DNA from: Lasiodiplodia sp. COLG20
Lineage: Eukaryota; Ascomycota; Dothideomycetes; Botryosphaeriales; Botryosphaeriaceae
Length of the DNA stretch: 64,000 nucleotides
Assembly (NCBI GenBank): GCA_009801085.1
Contig: VNWV01000005.1
Span: forward strand, 1,364,001 to 1,428,000
Reading direction: 5' to 3'
Under the pieces are notes generated by a model that was given only the letters and a program-made list of their open reading frames with translations, was not told the DNA's origin and did not search any database. The position numbers and the translations under genes are program-made. This document shows positions 11,363 to 23,657 of this stretch, piece by piece. Positions within the stretch are counted from its first letter, which is position 1. Every line of letters starts with the position of its first letter.

Positions 11363-12247
11363 ATGATGGCTCCTCATTCCCCCGCTAGGCTGCTTCGCCA
11401 ACTCAGGCTCCTCCCTTCTTCTACTGCGCCTCGGCCTGCGGTAGCTCTTGGAGTATCATCAATATCGCACCACCGCAATTTCTCCGCGTCCGTAGCCACA
11501 ATGGTTCGCGTGTCGGAGCTGATCAGGCATGACCATCGCGAGTTGGAGGACGCATACAATAAGATCTTGTCTAGCCCAAATTACGGAGACAAGACGCGCT
11601 GGCAGAACCAATTCACGTGGGAGCTGGCACGCCATTCCATCGGCGAGGAGCTGGTCGTGTATCCGGCTATGGAGAAGCACTTGCCCAACGGGACTGAGTT
11701 AGCGGACAAGGATCGGAAGGAGCATCTTGCTGTGAGTTTTTCCTCTTTTCCTCTTGTCCCTTTATAATGCCCGCGAGACATGTGTTGGGATTATTTCGAT
11801 GCAGTGCCGAGGGCTAATCTGTTATTGGTTCTTTTAGGTTAAGGAGAAACTGTACAAGTTCCAGAAACTGAAAGTCGAAGATCCGGAATTTGAGCCCACG
11901 CTGAAAAGTTTGTGGGACGACTTGGACCAGCATATTAAGGAGGAGGAGGGGGGCGATTTGGTGGCGCTCGAGGACGCGTTGGAGGAATCGACGTCGGAGG
12001 GGTTGGCGTTGAGTTTTGGTAGGACGAAGAAGTTTATTCCTACGAGGTGAGTAGCGTTGATTGCCGACTAGTGTCATTACTATGGGCTATTATGTTGATT
12101 GGTTTTCATTTTTACAGGAGCCACCCTAGTGCACCGGATAAGCCGCCGTTCGAGACGGTTGCGGGCCTGATGGCTGCTCCGATCGATCATATTCAGGATT
12201 TGTTCAGGAAGTTCCCAATGGAGTTGGAGAGCACGATGCCGCCATGA
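11363..12247 (+). CDS. Hemerythrin/HHE cation-binding domain protein, probably mitochondrial
   Basis: Three exons: 11363-11731, 11838-12046 and 12118-12247 (708 nt, 235 residues). Introns have GTGAGT donors and TTAG/ACAG acceptors, and the phase is preserved. Residues 1-45 are rich in Arg, Ser and Ala without acidic residues, as in a mitochondrial targeting sequence. A second Met at residue 47 could start a cytosolic form. The HHE fold follows: His56/His58 in ELIRHDHRELEDAY, His91 and Glu95 in RHSIGEELVVYP, His121 in KDRKEHLAV, His155 and Glu159 in DQHIKEEEGGD. These form the diiron-binding helices known for the family. Family members are linked to oxygen, nitric oxide or iron handling; the substrate here cannot be told. 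The gene is intact, and the start context (gccATGATGG) is good. Confidence 0.9.
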
Positions 12248-15240
12248 ATGTTCACCGTGTACCTTTCAGCGTAATGGCATGTCGTTTCCATGGAATCCGT
12301 CCACTCGTTTACCTCTGTTTTTTTTTTTTTTTGTTAAAAAAAGAATCCGTTATTAGGAACAAGAGACGAGGAAAGAAGAGGATTATCTCAAAATAAATGG
12401 TGCTTAATAAGCGTGAGGATTTTCGGCTTTGTTTTCCTCTCTCTGTAATTATCAATGTATCCACCGTTTAAGATCTCCCCAGCCAGAGTACCTAAGCCTA
12501 ATCTTATAAGCGTAAGGCCTAAGCTCTATTGTAAACGGCTGTTACTGGTTTTCCCTGTAGATGCTCTTTGACAGGCCTAAGGCATCTTTACATTAGATAG
12601 ATTAGGTAGTGAGGCCACCCGCAGGATGATCACACGGCTGCAGGACATGTGGTTTCCTCCCACGTGCAACACAACGTTCACAGCAATTACCTCGTCCGTG
12701 TCCATCGCAACACCGCTTGAAGCTTCCGTCCTTGCACCATCTGCTCCAATTTTTCTTTCTTTTTTTGCTACGCGTGAAAATGGTGTGAAATCCGGTAGAA
12801 CCGACCACAAAACGACGACGATGTAGGAAATACAACGAAACTGGACACAGTTATCGCTTTTGTTAAAAGATGGAGAAACAATTGTAGAATAAGACATTTG
12901 ACGTATAGAGTTAATTCTATACGGCGTCATGAGGTTATTCGTACTTCTAGTAGCTAAAGTACACTGAGCTAAGTCACTTTTTTTGGGTGGTCACTCGCTT
13001 ACCAGATACGTTATCTGCTCGAATCAGATTTTCTTCGAGAGATACGTAGATTTATAGCAGTCTAGATATTAGATTAGCAAGTGCGAAACGAACGTCCTTG
13101 CAAAGATATCCACGTAGATCCTCCTTTCATTCTTCCTCTCTTTCAGTAGGTAGCATCAGGCTTCGATACAAAGAAGTAGAAAAACTGGCACTTCCCAGGG
13201 CGCTCGATATCTGACTGATCCGCGGCATAGACATGGTGTGATGCATCCGACGGCAAAGGCTTGATCGGCAAAGCGGCCGACGTTCTCGGCAAACGCCCAG
13301 AGCCTGCTTTCCTCCTACCAGCCGTCATTATCAAACACGCGCTCGCCGATGAAGCACGTGTAGCCCTGACGGCCGCTCGTGCTCTTGCTGAACGGGATGA
13401 CCTTTGTTCCTTATAATAATTCGCGGCGGACTCTGTTGTATCCCTTAATATCCACGGATATAGCCCGTGCGGAGTGCACTCCGAAGCCGTAACCACATCC
13501 TATCCCTGGGCACTTATGCAAGTCCGCATGCACTACTAAAGACCCCCTGCACCTGACTTGGAACTTGACCGATCCGCATCTTGCTCCAGCTCTTACGGCA
13601 TACTGATCAATCCGTCCCACAGCGCGCAATCAAAACGGCGACTTTATAGTGCAGAGCAAGCCCACGCATGGCGATGAAAACCGGACCGACAGTAGAGCGA
13701 CATCCTCTCCAGTTCATGCTCCCAGCAAAATAAACAGAAGTCAAGAGGCTGAAAACGAACACCACAGTCGCAATCACGGTGACAGACCCGGATAGGACTC
13801 AGATACTCCGCTTCGAAGCGTTCTACTTCGGTAGCTTCGGGGGAAGTTTCGAGAAGGGCCTACGGTGGAGGTCGAGCTCGTCAAGCTTATCGATGGCTAT
13901 TAACAGCTTAACGCGCACACATCCCATTTAGGGGCGGCTCTTATGCGAGTAAGAGCAGGCTGATATTAACAATTGCGGTTGTCTCTCGGGGAGAAGGGCA
14001 CGAGCGCCTTCTTGTTTTCTCCGCCGTGACGTTATAGCGGCCCGCCTGTTCTGCGATTCAATGTTAGAAAGGCGGTTAATTAGTTCCCGGGTGAGTAGTA
14101 TCTAGTGTCCCGGAGCCATTGGGCGGGTCGGGCAACCGGTTACGTGCATGACTGAGATTATACGTCGCCGTACTGGAGGTCTTATCCGAGGCCCCGACGG
14201 CCGAGTTATATAAAGAGAGCCATCTGCTCGCTATATAGCGTCGGTATATAGCTGGTAAGTTGAGATAGTACTCGTGGAGCTTTTCTTTTCTTTTCTTTTT
14301 TTTTTTTACGTAGTTTCGGCGAATTATTAATTTATTTCGCTACCCGCCTAGTAAAAAAAGGCGTGTAGAAAATATACTTCTTCGCCTCTATTAGCGATTT
14401 CAGAGACGCTGCCTTTGAGATGATGGCTATCTTGTTGTTGGCATCGTGGCTAAGCTATGCAGCCACTACTCCCACAGAGGTACATTCTCGAATACACGTC
14501 TTGCGCACGCGTGCATCTGCTTCTTAAACAACGTTCCGCGCGTCGTCCTCGGCATTAATCTCGGCTCCGTAAATTTATACGAACTCGACTGTCCCACTGG
14601 CGAGCTATCTTCCCCCACACAGTCTTCCCGGTCACTAAATCGCGTAAATACATGGACCGGCCGTTTTCGCAATACAACCAAAGCGCAAAGCATGAAGGAG
14701 TCATGAGAGATTGCGGCTTTGCATACCAGCTTGACCCACTTATGCCAAGGGTATTAAAATCAGTACTCACCGTCGCATTTTCGAATAGTATGGAAATTAG
14801 CCGCATCATCTGGATCGCCGTACAGAAGTAGTGGATCGTCCGGAGACCTACACAAAAGTCAACTTTCATGAAGATAGTGGAGGTAGCCGTTGGACCACCT
14901 ACATATCCCCAACACTCTGGTCATTGCCATGCCAGGCTGCACATGAGATGTCGAATACCGGCTGTAGCTGACTTGTCTGCTCAATTGATGGCCAGGCAGC
15001 GCTGGACAGCTAGGTGTGGAATGTCAGTGGGGTTGAGCGGAAGAACGTCAAAGTCCGTAAGAAAATATGGTGAAGGAACAACTACCGTCTACAAGTATGA
15101 TGAATATTCCGCAAGAGTGTGCTGTCTTTTCTTAAGAAGTACCACTAACGCCATTTCTAGCGCATAGCTTGCGGTAGCTCTTTGCTCATTCGTGATTTTG
15201 TAGACGGCGGCCATTAAAATATTATTCCTATCGTAACAGT
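12248..15240. other. Gene-poor stretch downstream of the hemerythrin gene
   Basis: Holds a 15-base T run at 12318-12332, a pyrimidine tract at about 14280-14305 and many short overlapping frames on both strands, none with a recognisable domain. The minus-strand frame 14869-14555 (104 codons) lies downstream of the Zn2Cys6 pseudogene on the same strand and could be a remnant of its C-terminal part, but no motif supports this. The plus-strand start at 14421 has a short hydrophobic N-terminus but no continuation. Confidence 0.4.
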
Positions 15241-16062
15241 TTATTTTTTTGAGGAAAAGAATTTAGCCTGCCAGCGATATACTAAATGAGGGCTTGAGGA
15301 ACTTACGTCTAGTATCGAGTTCTCATCAGGGTCAGCCCGAATCGGAGCGAGCGCGTCTGTCTGACTAAAGGATGCCCATGGCGAAAGAGATGGCTCTCCA
15401 GTTGTGCCGGAGTTGACGTTTCCTCCTGGCGTTTCGACTGCCGAATGGGAAGGCAAAGTGGCCGTGCTAGAGGCCCCGCAGTCCGACAGCATCCGCGGAT
15501 CAAGCATCTCATTGTCCAGCACCGCACTGCTTGTATCGGAAATAGCTGATGTATGGACGGTGGCATTTCTGAAAGCCTCTGCGATCTCGGAAGTATTTAG
15601 GAAAGCCTGGTCGGCGAGCTGACGAGCGGTAGCGTGGGCTTGATCGTGGTCAACAGCAGCAGCAATCCCTCTAACGATGTCTTTAAGGTCATCGACCTGT
15701 CTGCTTAGGGACTGAATACGGCTTTTTAGGGCAGTGGTGCGCCTCTGATCGCCATCGGCATCGTAGGTGCAATCTGTTCGGTTCCCCGTCAGGCACCAAG
15801 TACAGGTGGGGCGCTGTCCGTCGCACTAAAAATGTGTTAGCAGAAACGGCGCTGCTTAAGCACGACAAAATACCTTATGCTTCCGGCGTTGGCACGGCCG
15901 GCAAGCGACAGCAACGACAGATTTGCGCTTGTTCTAGGGTGCGTTCCGGCGATTCAAGGCTAGGTCGGGCGCGCCCAGCTCGGCAGGGCCTCGGGATGGC
16001 TCAGCGGGGCTAGTGCTGCGCTGCTTAGGCTGGAGGAGCGGCGGCGTGCTGTGTGGAGGCAT
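15241..16062 (-). pseudogene. Zn(II)2Cys6 transcription factor, N-terminal part, with premature stop
   Basis: The minus-strand ATG is at 16062. After a Pro/Ser-rich leader comes the fungal zinc cluster CRPCQRRKHK, an intron (donor GTATTT, acceptor TTTTTAG), then CDGQRPTCTWCLTGNRTDC. Spacing is C-X2-C-X6-C-X6-C-X2-C-X7-C. A linker and a probable dimerisation coil follow (SRIQSLSRQVDDLKDIV). An in-frame TAG at 15934-15936, just before the cluster, looks like a CAG to TAG change. The frame ends at 15241; a GTAAGT donor at 15306-15301 suggests that in the ancestral gene an intron followed and the middle homology region is lost or unrecognisable. Such proteins bind CGG-type half-sites and usually regulate nearby metabolic genes; none is seen here. 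Confidence 0.7.
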
Positions 16063-17346
16063 TTGTGGAAGCAGAGACGGACTGCAGGCCCGTACGATTT
16101 ATATTAGGGTGGTCGGGCAAGCGCGATGGTGAGTTACGGGGCTGTCAATGGCGGAGCACTGGACAGGACCAACGGATTATGGAATGGGTCTTAATGACGG
16201 TCGCACCCCGGAGCCAGTCAAATTGAAGAGTAGGAAGGAGGCGGGCAGGATCGCACTACGGAAGAGGCGCGTTAAAGAGCGAGGGTAAAGTGGATGGGCA
16301 ATGGTAATGCCATAGGCACTGACGCACGTTGACCTAGAGCGAATGAAGGAAATTGCCATTGGGCGCAGTATACTCCATAGCTCCAAGGCCCCGCTAACCA
16401 GCCCGCCTCGCCTGCGCTACCCCGCCTACGCCGCATCACCACGCATCCCAAGACTTACAGCAGCTCAGAGGCGTACACTCGTCCCAGCATGATGTGCCTT
16501 TCACTGCGTCCTTCGCCTCGTCAGCCATGTGATAGATTCTGCCAGCGCTACCATCTCCGTCGACATGCCTCTACCTGTTCGCGCCAAAGCTTGTACAAAA
16601 CACCACTAAACATCGGTGACGACGTCTAAGTGCATTCTACAGAGCCAGCGGCACGGCTCTTACTCTACCTTTAAGCTCAAGCCATGCGCTTTCCTTATCG
16701 ATTAGATGTTGCGGCTTACGATGGCTGCGTTCCATCCACGGCACTCCCCCGTGTTGTTACTCGCTTGCTCGAGTTCGATATCTGCCAGCTTGGATGAGGC
16801 TGACTTGCTCTTTCGAATTGATTCACTTCAAGCACTCATGCCGTTACCAATCCACTCCAAATTCCCGCGCGATGAATGCGGTCGACCTCCACTCTAGCAA
16901 TCTGCTTATGGGCTAGTTGTAGGGCTACCTAACGTTTCGGCCCTCGGGTCGTGGGCACACTAAGACAACAAGAGACCGAAGCCGCCTCCGTGCCATATAC
17001 TTCGTGTATGCACCTGGCCTACTTTCGACCGGCCGATCCGCACCAGCAATCGGTGGTCCATCACTCAATAGGCAATTAATCTTTCGGACAAGCGGCACGA
17101 CGTGTTATAACATAGGGAATATGCCTTCCTCCCGCGCCGCAACTCAAACGCTGGCCTGCCCACGTACGCTATAGTCCTTTCATACCATCTCCCTATACCT
17201 TTCGAACCTCCAGCTCATACCTCCTCCCCCCTCCACTTCGATCGAGTACGATGGACAGCCCGCTCTGACCCTCTACATTAGATTATCGCTTAGCGTAGAA
17301 TAGCGTTCCTTACCCCTATGGCCCGTGGAGACTTACGGCGTGTATG

Positions 17347-17379
<33 letters not shown>

Positions 17380-17781
17380 AGCCGCTCTTCCGAGCTTAAG
17401 GTGTCCACTATGTTCCTAGCATCTCAATTCGAGCAGCTCCGATACATCCTCGTTGCTTTGACGAGCCTTTGAAACAGGAACCGTCCTCCTGCTTAGCGGG
17501 GGAAATGGAGATGGAGCGGCGCAAACCTGCCTTCAGCAACCAGGCTGGGCATGACGTCATTTACCAAATAAGCCTTTTGCCCTTTATCGTGAAGCTGTGC
17601 CGCAATTGATGATCCTGCAGCTACGTAGGAGCGCTAATGCGCGTGCTCACTTCGAGACGTTTGAAGTTGTAGTTGGTGGTTGCCTGCGCAAGTTCGAAGC
17701 CCACTAGAATCCCACTTTTAGCTGCTTCTGCTGCTGCTGTTGTCGCCTAACTAACAGCGCGGCACCTATGGTTCACAGCGC
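16063..17781. other. Intergenic region without recognisable genes
   Basis: Only short frames (61-69 codons) without domains. Contains a trinucleotide microsatellite at 17348-17379 and a CTG-rich patch at about 17720-17745. Confidence 0.45.
17348..17379. repeat. (ATC)n microsatellite
   Basis: About 10.7 uninterrupted ATC units in non-coding sequence. Confidence 0.95.
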
Positions 17782-18411
17782 GTGCGAAGCCCAGTCGCGG
17801 GCATGGTTAGCACTAGGTGGCTGCGGGTCTTGGGGCTTCCTGTATATCCTTTTCCAAGACAGGAATGGCGCTCGCTAGAACTCCACAGTGCGTTTTTTTT
17901 TTTGGACCATTTTATTTTGTCTTACCAAGGGCGTGTTCCAGGTACCGGAGGTTCAAGATGTCACGACGGAGATCGGAAAGTGGGAAGAGCGAATCAAAAG
18001 GATCTGAAGAAGTTAGTTACTCTGCTTAACAGAATAGTCCTCCTAGTCAAGGGGCATGGAGGAAAGGCTGCTCTCAAGTACGATAAGGAGAAAGATAAAT
18101 TATTGGTTCAGAAAGATGACGGAAAGAAGATATTGCCAAGCGATCTGTATCGCAAGTGGGATGACGGAGATGCTTCTGATCTGAATACAGATGCGAACGA
18201 TGTTACTGAAGCTGGAGGTGCGGTGAAGTCGACGGGGTGGAAGAGAATTTTCAAGGAGAAGAGGATGGTGACAACTTGCCGAACCTGGGCGCAACTATGT
18301 TGGTGTTCAAAGGATCAGAAAGCTGCGTTTCGACATATCCGCTATAAGTACGGTATGGAGATAGGCGGCAGTGTCGATTCGAGCATTGACGGTCGTGTTC
18401 TACGAGAATAG
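17782..18411 (+). CDS. Hypothetical protein, lysine/aspartate-rich C-terminal half
   Basis: A 209-codon open frame, the longest in this part of the island. The first 80 codons overlap a short second frame and look non-coding in places (a T run at about 17887-17896). From about residue 65 the sequence is a plausible soluble helical protein: QKDLKKLVTLLNRIVLLVK, then a charged stretch with ALKYDKEKDKLLVQKDDGKK. The true start may be later, or an exon may begin after the acceptor-like cttaccaag at about 17930. No family recognised, no signal peptide or membrane segment. Low certainty that it is expressed as drawn. Confidence 0.35.
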   Translation: MRSPVAGMVSTRWLRVLGLPVYPFPRQEWRSLELHSAFFFLDHFILSYQGRVPGTGGSRCHDGDRKVGRANQKDLKKLVTLLNRIVLLVKGHGGKAALKYDKEKDKLLVQKDDGKKILPSDLYRKWDDGDASDLNTDANDVTEAGGAVKSTGWKRIFKEKRMVTTCRTWAQLCWCSKDQKAAFRHIRYKYGMEIGGSVDSSIDGRVLRE

Positions 18412-20501
18412 TGTTGGCTTACTGGAATACTTCATGCGGACTTGAGAATAATTTTACGTGTCAGGGTATTCATGGTCAGCATCTGGAGACCAATTGACTG
18501 GCATCTGGTGTAGCTTTGGTGGGTGATGAGCTTGATCTGATTCTCCGGGAGCTGTTCTAACACCAGCACTACTGCTTGTTTGATACATGATCCTGTGGAT
18601 ATGTAAGCCTTTCAGGGCTTTGAAGGGCGGTTTCAGGTTTTTCAGTATAGCTGGGAGCTAGAAAAGAACTCATGGTCTTCAGGTATGCCTGCTTGCGCAA
18701 GCGGTGGAGACAAGGGAGAGTTCCTCGGGGGTGCCGAGTTTCACGTTCAGCTGTCTGCGAGGAGCAAATTCAGCCTCCTCTAAGCCGACATGACACTTGG
18801 CTAGTGTCCTCCTCGGTATCGAGCCCACTTAGCAAATTCTCAAATTCGTTCATTACTCAAGGACGTAGACTTTGGTTTTTGTGCAGTGCTGTTGCTGCAA
18901 TAGTTCTAGACAGTCCTGCTTGTCCTACTTTCTATCGGCTGGTTATGTCTCCCAGTCGTCTTCTGACTTGATACTAAAAGAACGACCTTGTGGCCTTATC
19001 TCGTTTGACTCTCTCCTTGTTTTTCCGCTCTGGACTGGCCGCAGCGTCGAGAGACATACCCGTGGAGCCTCTTCGAACTTTAAAGAGGACTTCGATCGAG
19101 GTAGACCTCTCGTCGCTATCTTCGTCCCACCCCACGATCATGAAAGGATGAGTCTGAATCGCGGACAACTGTCCAACACGCGGCAAACACAGTTGAGCAT
19201 AGTGGCCGGCTTTAATTCTCTAAGGCCGTTTTGAGGTAATTGTTGCAGAGATAGCCTCGGTATGGTTGTGGATTTCCCCGTGGTTCTCTGCGTACTCCAG
19301 GCACGCTGGCAGCTGCCGGCGCACCCAGCCCAGGGCGGCAGCCGCACGGGCGGCTGAAGAAGACGAACACCATCGGTGGTGGGTGGTACGCGATCCTGCG
19401 GCCGCCGCGCTTACCATGCGCCTGCGGTTGCCCCTTCTACCTGCACTCAGCCGTGTACGCCACTACCACCGCCGCCGACGACCCCACGTTGCTGTTGTTC
19501 GTTCGTCCGATCACGACTCAGGAGGCCAGAAGAGCTTTCTGCTTCTTGAAGCGCCAACTGCGCGATGCCCTCTCCAGCAGCCGTAAGCGAGCCCGCGACC
19601 CCGCGACCCCGCGACCCCGCGCCGCATCCAGACAAGATCTGCCCTCGCGCGCGCGAGCATTGTCATTTTTCAGCTCCCTCTTGCCGGTCTCATGTAGGCG
19701 AGTAATGCTCCAGTGCTGCCAGAAATCTCCGGCCACTTTCGTCTACCCCTTGCGCTAGATGACGATAATGACTGGCGGAGACGGTTCTCCAATCGTCTAC
19801 TCGCGACGGCCAGCTTGCAACACTTTGGAATTGCCCCGTGCCAGCAAGCCGGCAGTGGTCTGGCCAGTCGCCCGTCAGAGACAAAAAGAATATGCCTTGC
19901 CATCCCAGCTGACTTTGTCTCGCGTACCTACCGTTTTCTCGAGTTCTTACGCGCCATGAGACCCTCATGGCCCACCGGCCTGGTCAATGTGATCACACAA
20001 AGATCTCTACCGCTGCGGCTCATAGCAACCCATCGATCCACACTGCGGCGGGCGCTCACCAATCTAGCAAGCTATGCATGTAGAAGATCCACTATAGCTG
20101 TAACTTGCCCTCAACGGAATCGTCCTGCATTCGCTCAGCCGTATCCTCTCTCCTCTATTTGGTTCGTGATATCAGCGCTGACAATACACTTCGCTATCCG
20201 TAGTTCATGTGCCTAAAGTCTGAGGCTTCCATAGGAGGCTTTTAACCCGAGTCACACGTAATGCGTCATTGTGGGGAGGCATACAATATAAAAGTGTAGT
20301 CGAATCCATCTAGTCATCCAGCGCAGCCCTTCGAGCCCAGTAGATATATCTGAATCTTTCAAGAAATCTGGGGAAAATCCACTTCTACCGTCATCAAAAG
20401 CTGCTTTTTTCTTTCCAACAGCTCTTCCCTTTGACCTTGGAGCACGCTTTAGTCTCCCGAATCCGTTTATTCTCTCAATTTCAACGAAGCCTACGATCAC
20501 G
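18412..20501. other. Region of overlapping short frames, GC-rich at its centre
   Basis: Several mutually overlapping frames on both strands (plus 18872-19234, plus 19713-20216, minus 19968-19690). None has a domain that can be recognised, and none is clearly better than its antisense partner. The segment at about 19300-19640 is notably GC-rich with GCCGCC and GCGACCCC runs. Confidence 0.35.
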
Positions 20502-20816
20502 ATGTGCTACGAATGGACCAGGGTTTGGCAGTGCGACCACGGCTCCTAGCCTCAAGAGGCTCCGCTGCTTTAACTCTGCACCGTTGGCCAGCTCAGCGTT
20601 AACGACATCGAACGCCAAGACCCGAGAATTTTCGCCGGGCTCACGCAGGTGCAGACCAGAGAGGTCCAGATGCACAGGGCGTGCGCTTATATCGAGGATG
20701 TCCGCATCCTGCAACCGGGCTACTACGTCCGCTGCCGTGAGGAGCAAGCAAGGAATCGAACCAAATTCACCAGGGAGCTGATCTGGAAGAACGAGAAGAA
20801 AGGCGCGCAGATCTGA
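20502..20816 (+). pseudogene. Small protein frame (105 codons) with two premature stops
   Basis: One continuous frame runs from ATG 20502 to TGA 20814-20816. It begins MCYEWTRVWQCDHGS, a Met-Cys-Tyr start with a C...C-X-H pattern often seen in small fungal Cys-rich proteins, and ends with a basic tail (FTRELIWKNEKKGAQI). It is interrupted by TAG at 20547-20549 and TAA at 20571-20573; both would be Gln (CAG/CAA) before a CpA to TpA change. An ATG in a typical promoter setting (CT-rich leader from 20370) supports a former gene. An intron over the stops is possible but no good splice sites were seen. Function unknown. Confidence 0.45.
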
Positions 20817-21591
20817 CCGCTGGACCCCTCAATGGTTGGCGTTTTGAATCGTTGAACAGGCTTATTGGCGGTCTCCTGTTTCCTTTTTCGGCCCGGTTCT
20901 GGCAGTGGTTTTGCCTCTAGCGTCAAAGAGGGCTTCGCCCGTATTCACTCGCTTCCTGTTCACACATTCCATCCACTTACTGTACCTACTACTTTCGCGC
21001 CAGGTGTGCCGGGTTGGGATTCAATTTTCCTGGTGTTTTGCTTTTGCTCTAGCCAAGTCGGAGCGATTCCGGGGATCACAATCTCACGTCATCGCATGCA
21101 ATGCAATGCAGCCATGGCCGAGATCTCTAAGCGAGACCACCCTTTCCACGATACAATAGTATACTTTCCTCTATCATTAGCATCATATCACATTTATGTC
21201 TCAGCTCAGCTCAGCTCTAGGCCCCTTGGGCCTCACGCGTGCCGCTGCAGCGTCCGGTGACATTGGCCGTTGATGTGGCCCACATAGATCGCTGGGAAAT
21301 CTGATCGGTTGACGTCTTCGCATTTACATGCGGGTCGAGATCGAATCCGTGCCTATCATCTGCACACGTCAGCTTCGATGGTGTTCGTTCGGCATGCAGA
21401 AACGTGGGGCCACGCTGCCCACCACCCCCCTTCTCCCGGCCGGGACGTCGCACCGAAAAGGGAAGATGCTGCATGAGGAAAACGACTAGCTGTTGCCAAC
21501 GCAAGCGCCGTCGCACTAACTCTATGCCTCAGCCAGCTAAAAGGCGGCGCCATTCTCAAAGGTTCTCGCTCATGGCGAGTTCGGACTTTGA
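20817..21591. other. Intergenic region with a short pentanucleotide repeat
   Basis: Short overlapping frames only. A (TCAGC)n run of nearly four units lies at 21199-21217. No domain recognised. Confidence 0.4.
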
Positions 21592-21672
21592 TGGAAAATG
21601 AACTCAATCAACTCCGTTGTTTGTTATTGTATAAGTTTACTGGCTTACTCATTCATTCCGAGACGTCTTTGG
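21592..21672 (-). repeat. Partial copy of TGGAAT-ended MITE-like repeat
   Basis: Starts TGGAAAATGAACTCAATC and aligns with the first 75 bases of the copy at 21999-22158, including ctccgttgtttg and aagttta. The other end is missing. Confidence 0.6.
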
Positions 21673-21998
21673 GCATGCCAGTCAGTCTGATGGATGGATT
21701 GGCAGGTGCACGGATTGGGTGGATGATGAAAATGAATTCATAGACCGTTCGAGCCGCCAAAGGCACCTATGCTGCATGCGGCCGGCTCCTCTGCGTCCGC
21801 TAGAAAACATGTGATAAGGTAAAACGACGGCACAGAAGTGACGCAACAAGTCAAACCAAAAAAACCAAAGAACAGTACAACATGGGAAAATCACGTCATT
21901 CGCATGGCGCCGGTAGGTCTTAGCCGGCTTCCTTTCATATTAATGAAAGAAAATATGAGGTTGGTGGCAGCGTCTGTGCGGGGACGAAAAAAGCCTAA

Positions 21999-22158
21999 TG
22001 GAATATGAGCTCAATCACCTCCGTTGTTTGTTGTTGGATAAGTTTATTAGCTTAGTCACTCACTTGAGACGACTTTGGGTTCAACACCAAGTAGATTAAA
22101 AACAAGGAGAAATACACCCAATTCATCAATTATACGACCGATCAAGCGCGAATTCCAA
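21999..22158 (-). repeat. TGGAAT-ended MITE-like repeat, 160 bp
   Basis: The ends are imperfect inverted repeats (TGGAATATGAGCTCAATC ... GATCAAGCGCGAATTCCA). The whole unit is the reverse complement of 31480-31640 with few differences, and related to 27169-27326. No coding capacity of its own. Confidence 0.7.
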
Positions 22159-23640
22159 CAAAAGAAAAGAGGAGTTTCTACGCCAGAACATCCTAAATTT
22201 TTTGATAAAATCACACAACGCACTGAGCAAAACCAAAAACTAGAGAAAAAAAAAAGGGTCGAGCAACTAATCGGAGAAACACGGAGTTGGACAAAGAGGT
22301 CGAACAATTGTTGGAAAATGATAAACAGGTGGCAAACCTCTCATCTGCTCTGCGATGATTTGGAACGCATCCGTGAAGGCATGGGGTAGGGTTGGCAAGC
22401 TCTGAGCCGTATGCAACGGTAGGCATCATCTAGAGAGTGGCGAAAGGGATGCGACGTGCCGGAAGGGGTTACTACGGCTCACAGTCCTTAGACTCTGGTC
22501 AAAGTTCTTAACGGACCCTGCCGCTGCCACGGAACTAAAGTTATTAATCTGCCGTGGTTAAAAAGCAACGCTACAGGTTCTGACCTACATCCTTATGGCC
22601 TAAATCTTCTAGAACATCACAAGCCTTTGGAACTTTATGGAGTAGATCAACCGCTCCCGCCGCGTTCAGATCCTACTAATGCCCAACCTGCGATTTTGTG
22701 GCATGTGCTCATTCAATCATTATAACGCTGACTATGGCAGTCACTGCCGTACTCGTAATGTAGTGGAGTTATACATAAGTTAGCGACGCAGGCCTCGCTG
22801 CTCGTACTCTAGTGTACGACGAGGACCTGCATAGAAAGCGCATTATTAGGGCTTCTACGTAAGCTTGACGCCCTGGGAGGACATTCCGTAGTTACAAGGA
22901 TTATGAGCATCCGGCAAAATCTAGCGATGGTTTTCGTGCGAGGATAGTGAGTAGCAAGGTAGCGAGAACAAAAAAGCGACGTAGTTAGTATACTAGCCCG
23001 TAGCGGTTCTAAGTTGATCGCGGTAAGCCCGGTTAGTTGTCGTACACCACGTTCCCCCAAAGTAAGATAAAACCCCTTTCTTCCATGAATTAGAGATTAT
23101 CGAAGTACCGATGGTTCACTGCCCGCGCTTAGCAGCCCAATGCGGCTAATAGACGGCTGAATTAAAGGGGAATAGTATTAAATAGGTCGCTAATCAACGG
23201 CTGTGACAAGCAACCACTAACCATGGATCAGAGTAGCTTTTAGATCCACCCAGACTTGTACCCCAATTCTCTACTCTCAAATACTAGGTATAGGATTGTC
23301 TTAGGCCCTGATAGAGCGAGTAAAGAGTAGAGTACTTCGTGAAACTTCTTGCTATTAAACTAACATTCGAAGCCGCCTGTATCTACGGCGCAGAAAGGGA
23401 GTAATCTACGACCTTTATAGTTATAATAGATCAGCCGCATCAAAGGAGGCTGTATTCGAGAAGACGTCCAGCGATTTGGCGCTTAGCAAGCGGGTGGCTG
23501 TAAGTTCCGCCTGCGAGCTTGGTACCTCAAGTCACGCGCGCGCTAGGTACTGCGTTTCCCCAAAGTAGCTAAGGTGCCATGACTTAACATACTGAACTCG
23601 AGGCCTCGATCAGCTTTGTCTTTAATCTAAGTCGAGCAAT
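22159..23640. other. Intergenic region upstream of the C2H2/Zn2Cys6 gene
   Basis: A 104-codon frame at 22075-22389 begins inside the MITE-like repeat and is judged chance. The rest has only short frames and scattered TA-rich stretches. Nothing recognised. Confidence 0.4.
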
Positions 23641-23643
23641 AGA

Positions 23644-23657
23644 ACATAATAAATAGA
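23644..23657 (+). promoter_or_regulatory. TATA-like element of the C2H2/Zn2Cys6 gene
   Basis: AT-rich cataataaataga about 190 bp before the ATG at 23841, followed by a pyrimidine-rich leader. Confidence 0.35.

Noticed and set aside
12577..12930. Overlapping frames of 66-117 codons on both strands
   Set aside because: No domain, no splice pattern, and the three frames compete for the same bases.
14146..14300. Possible structured RNA near the TA-rich and pyrimidine tracts
   Set aside because: No covariation or known RNA motif can be judged from a single sequence.
19266..20216. Dense overlapping frames in a GC-rich segment
   Set aside because: High GC lengthens chance frames on both strands; none shows a motif or a preferred strand.
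22075..22389. 104-codon lysine-rich frame
   Set aside because: Its first third lies in the MITE-like repeat and the rest has no recognisable domain.
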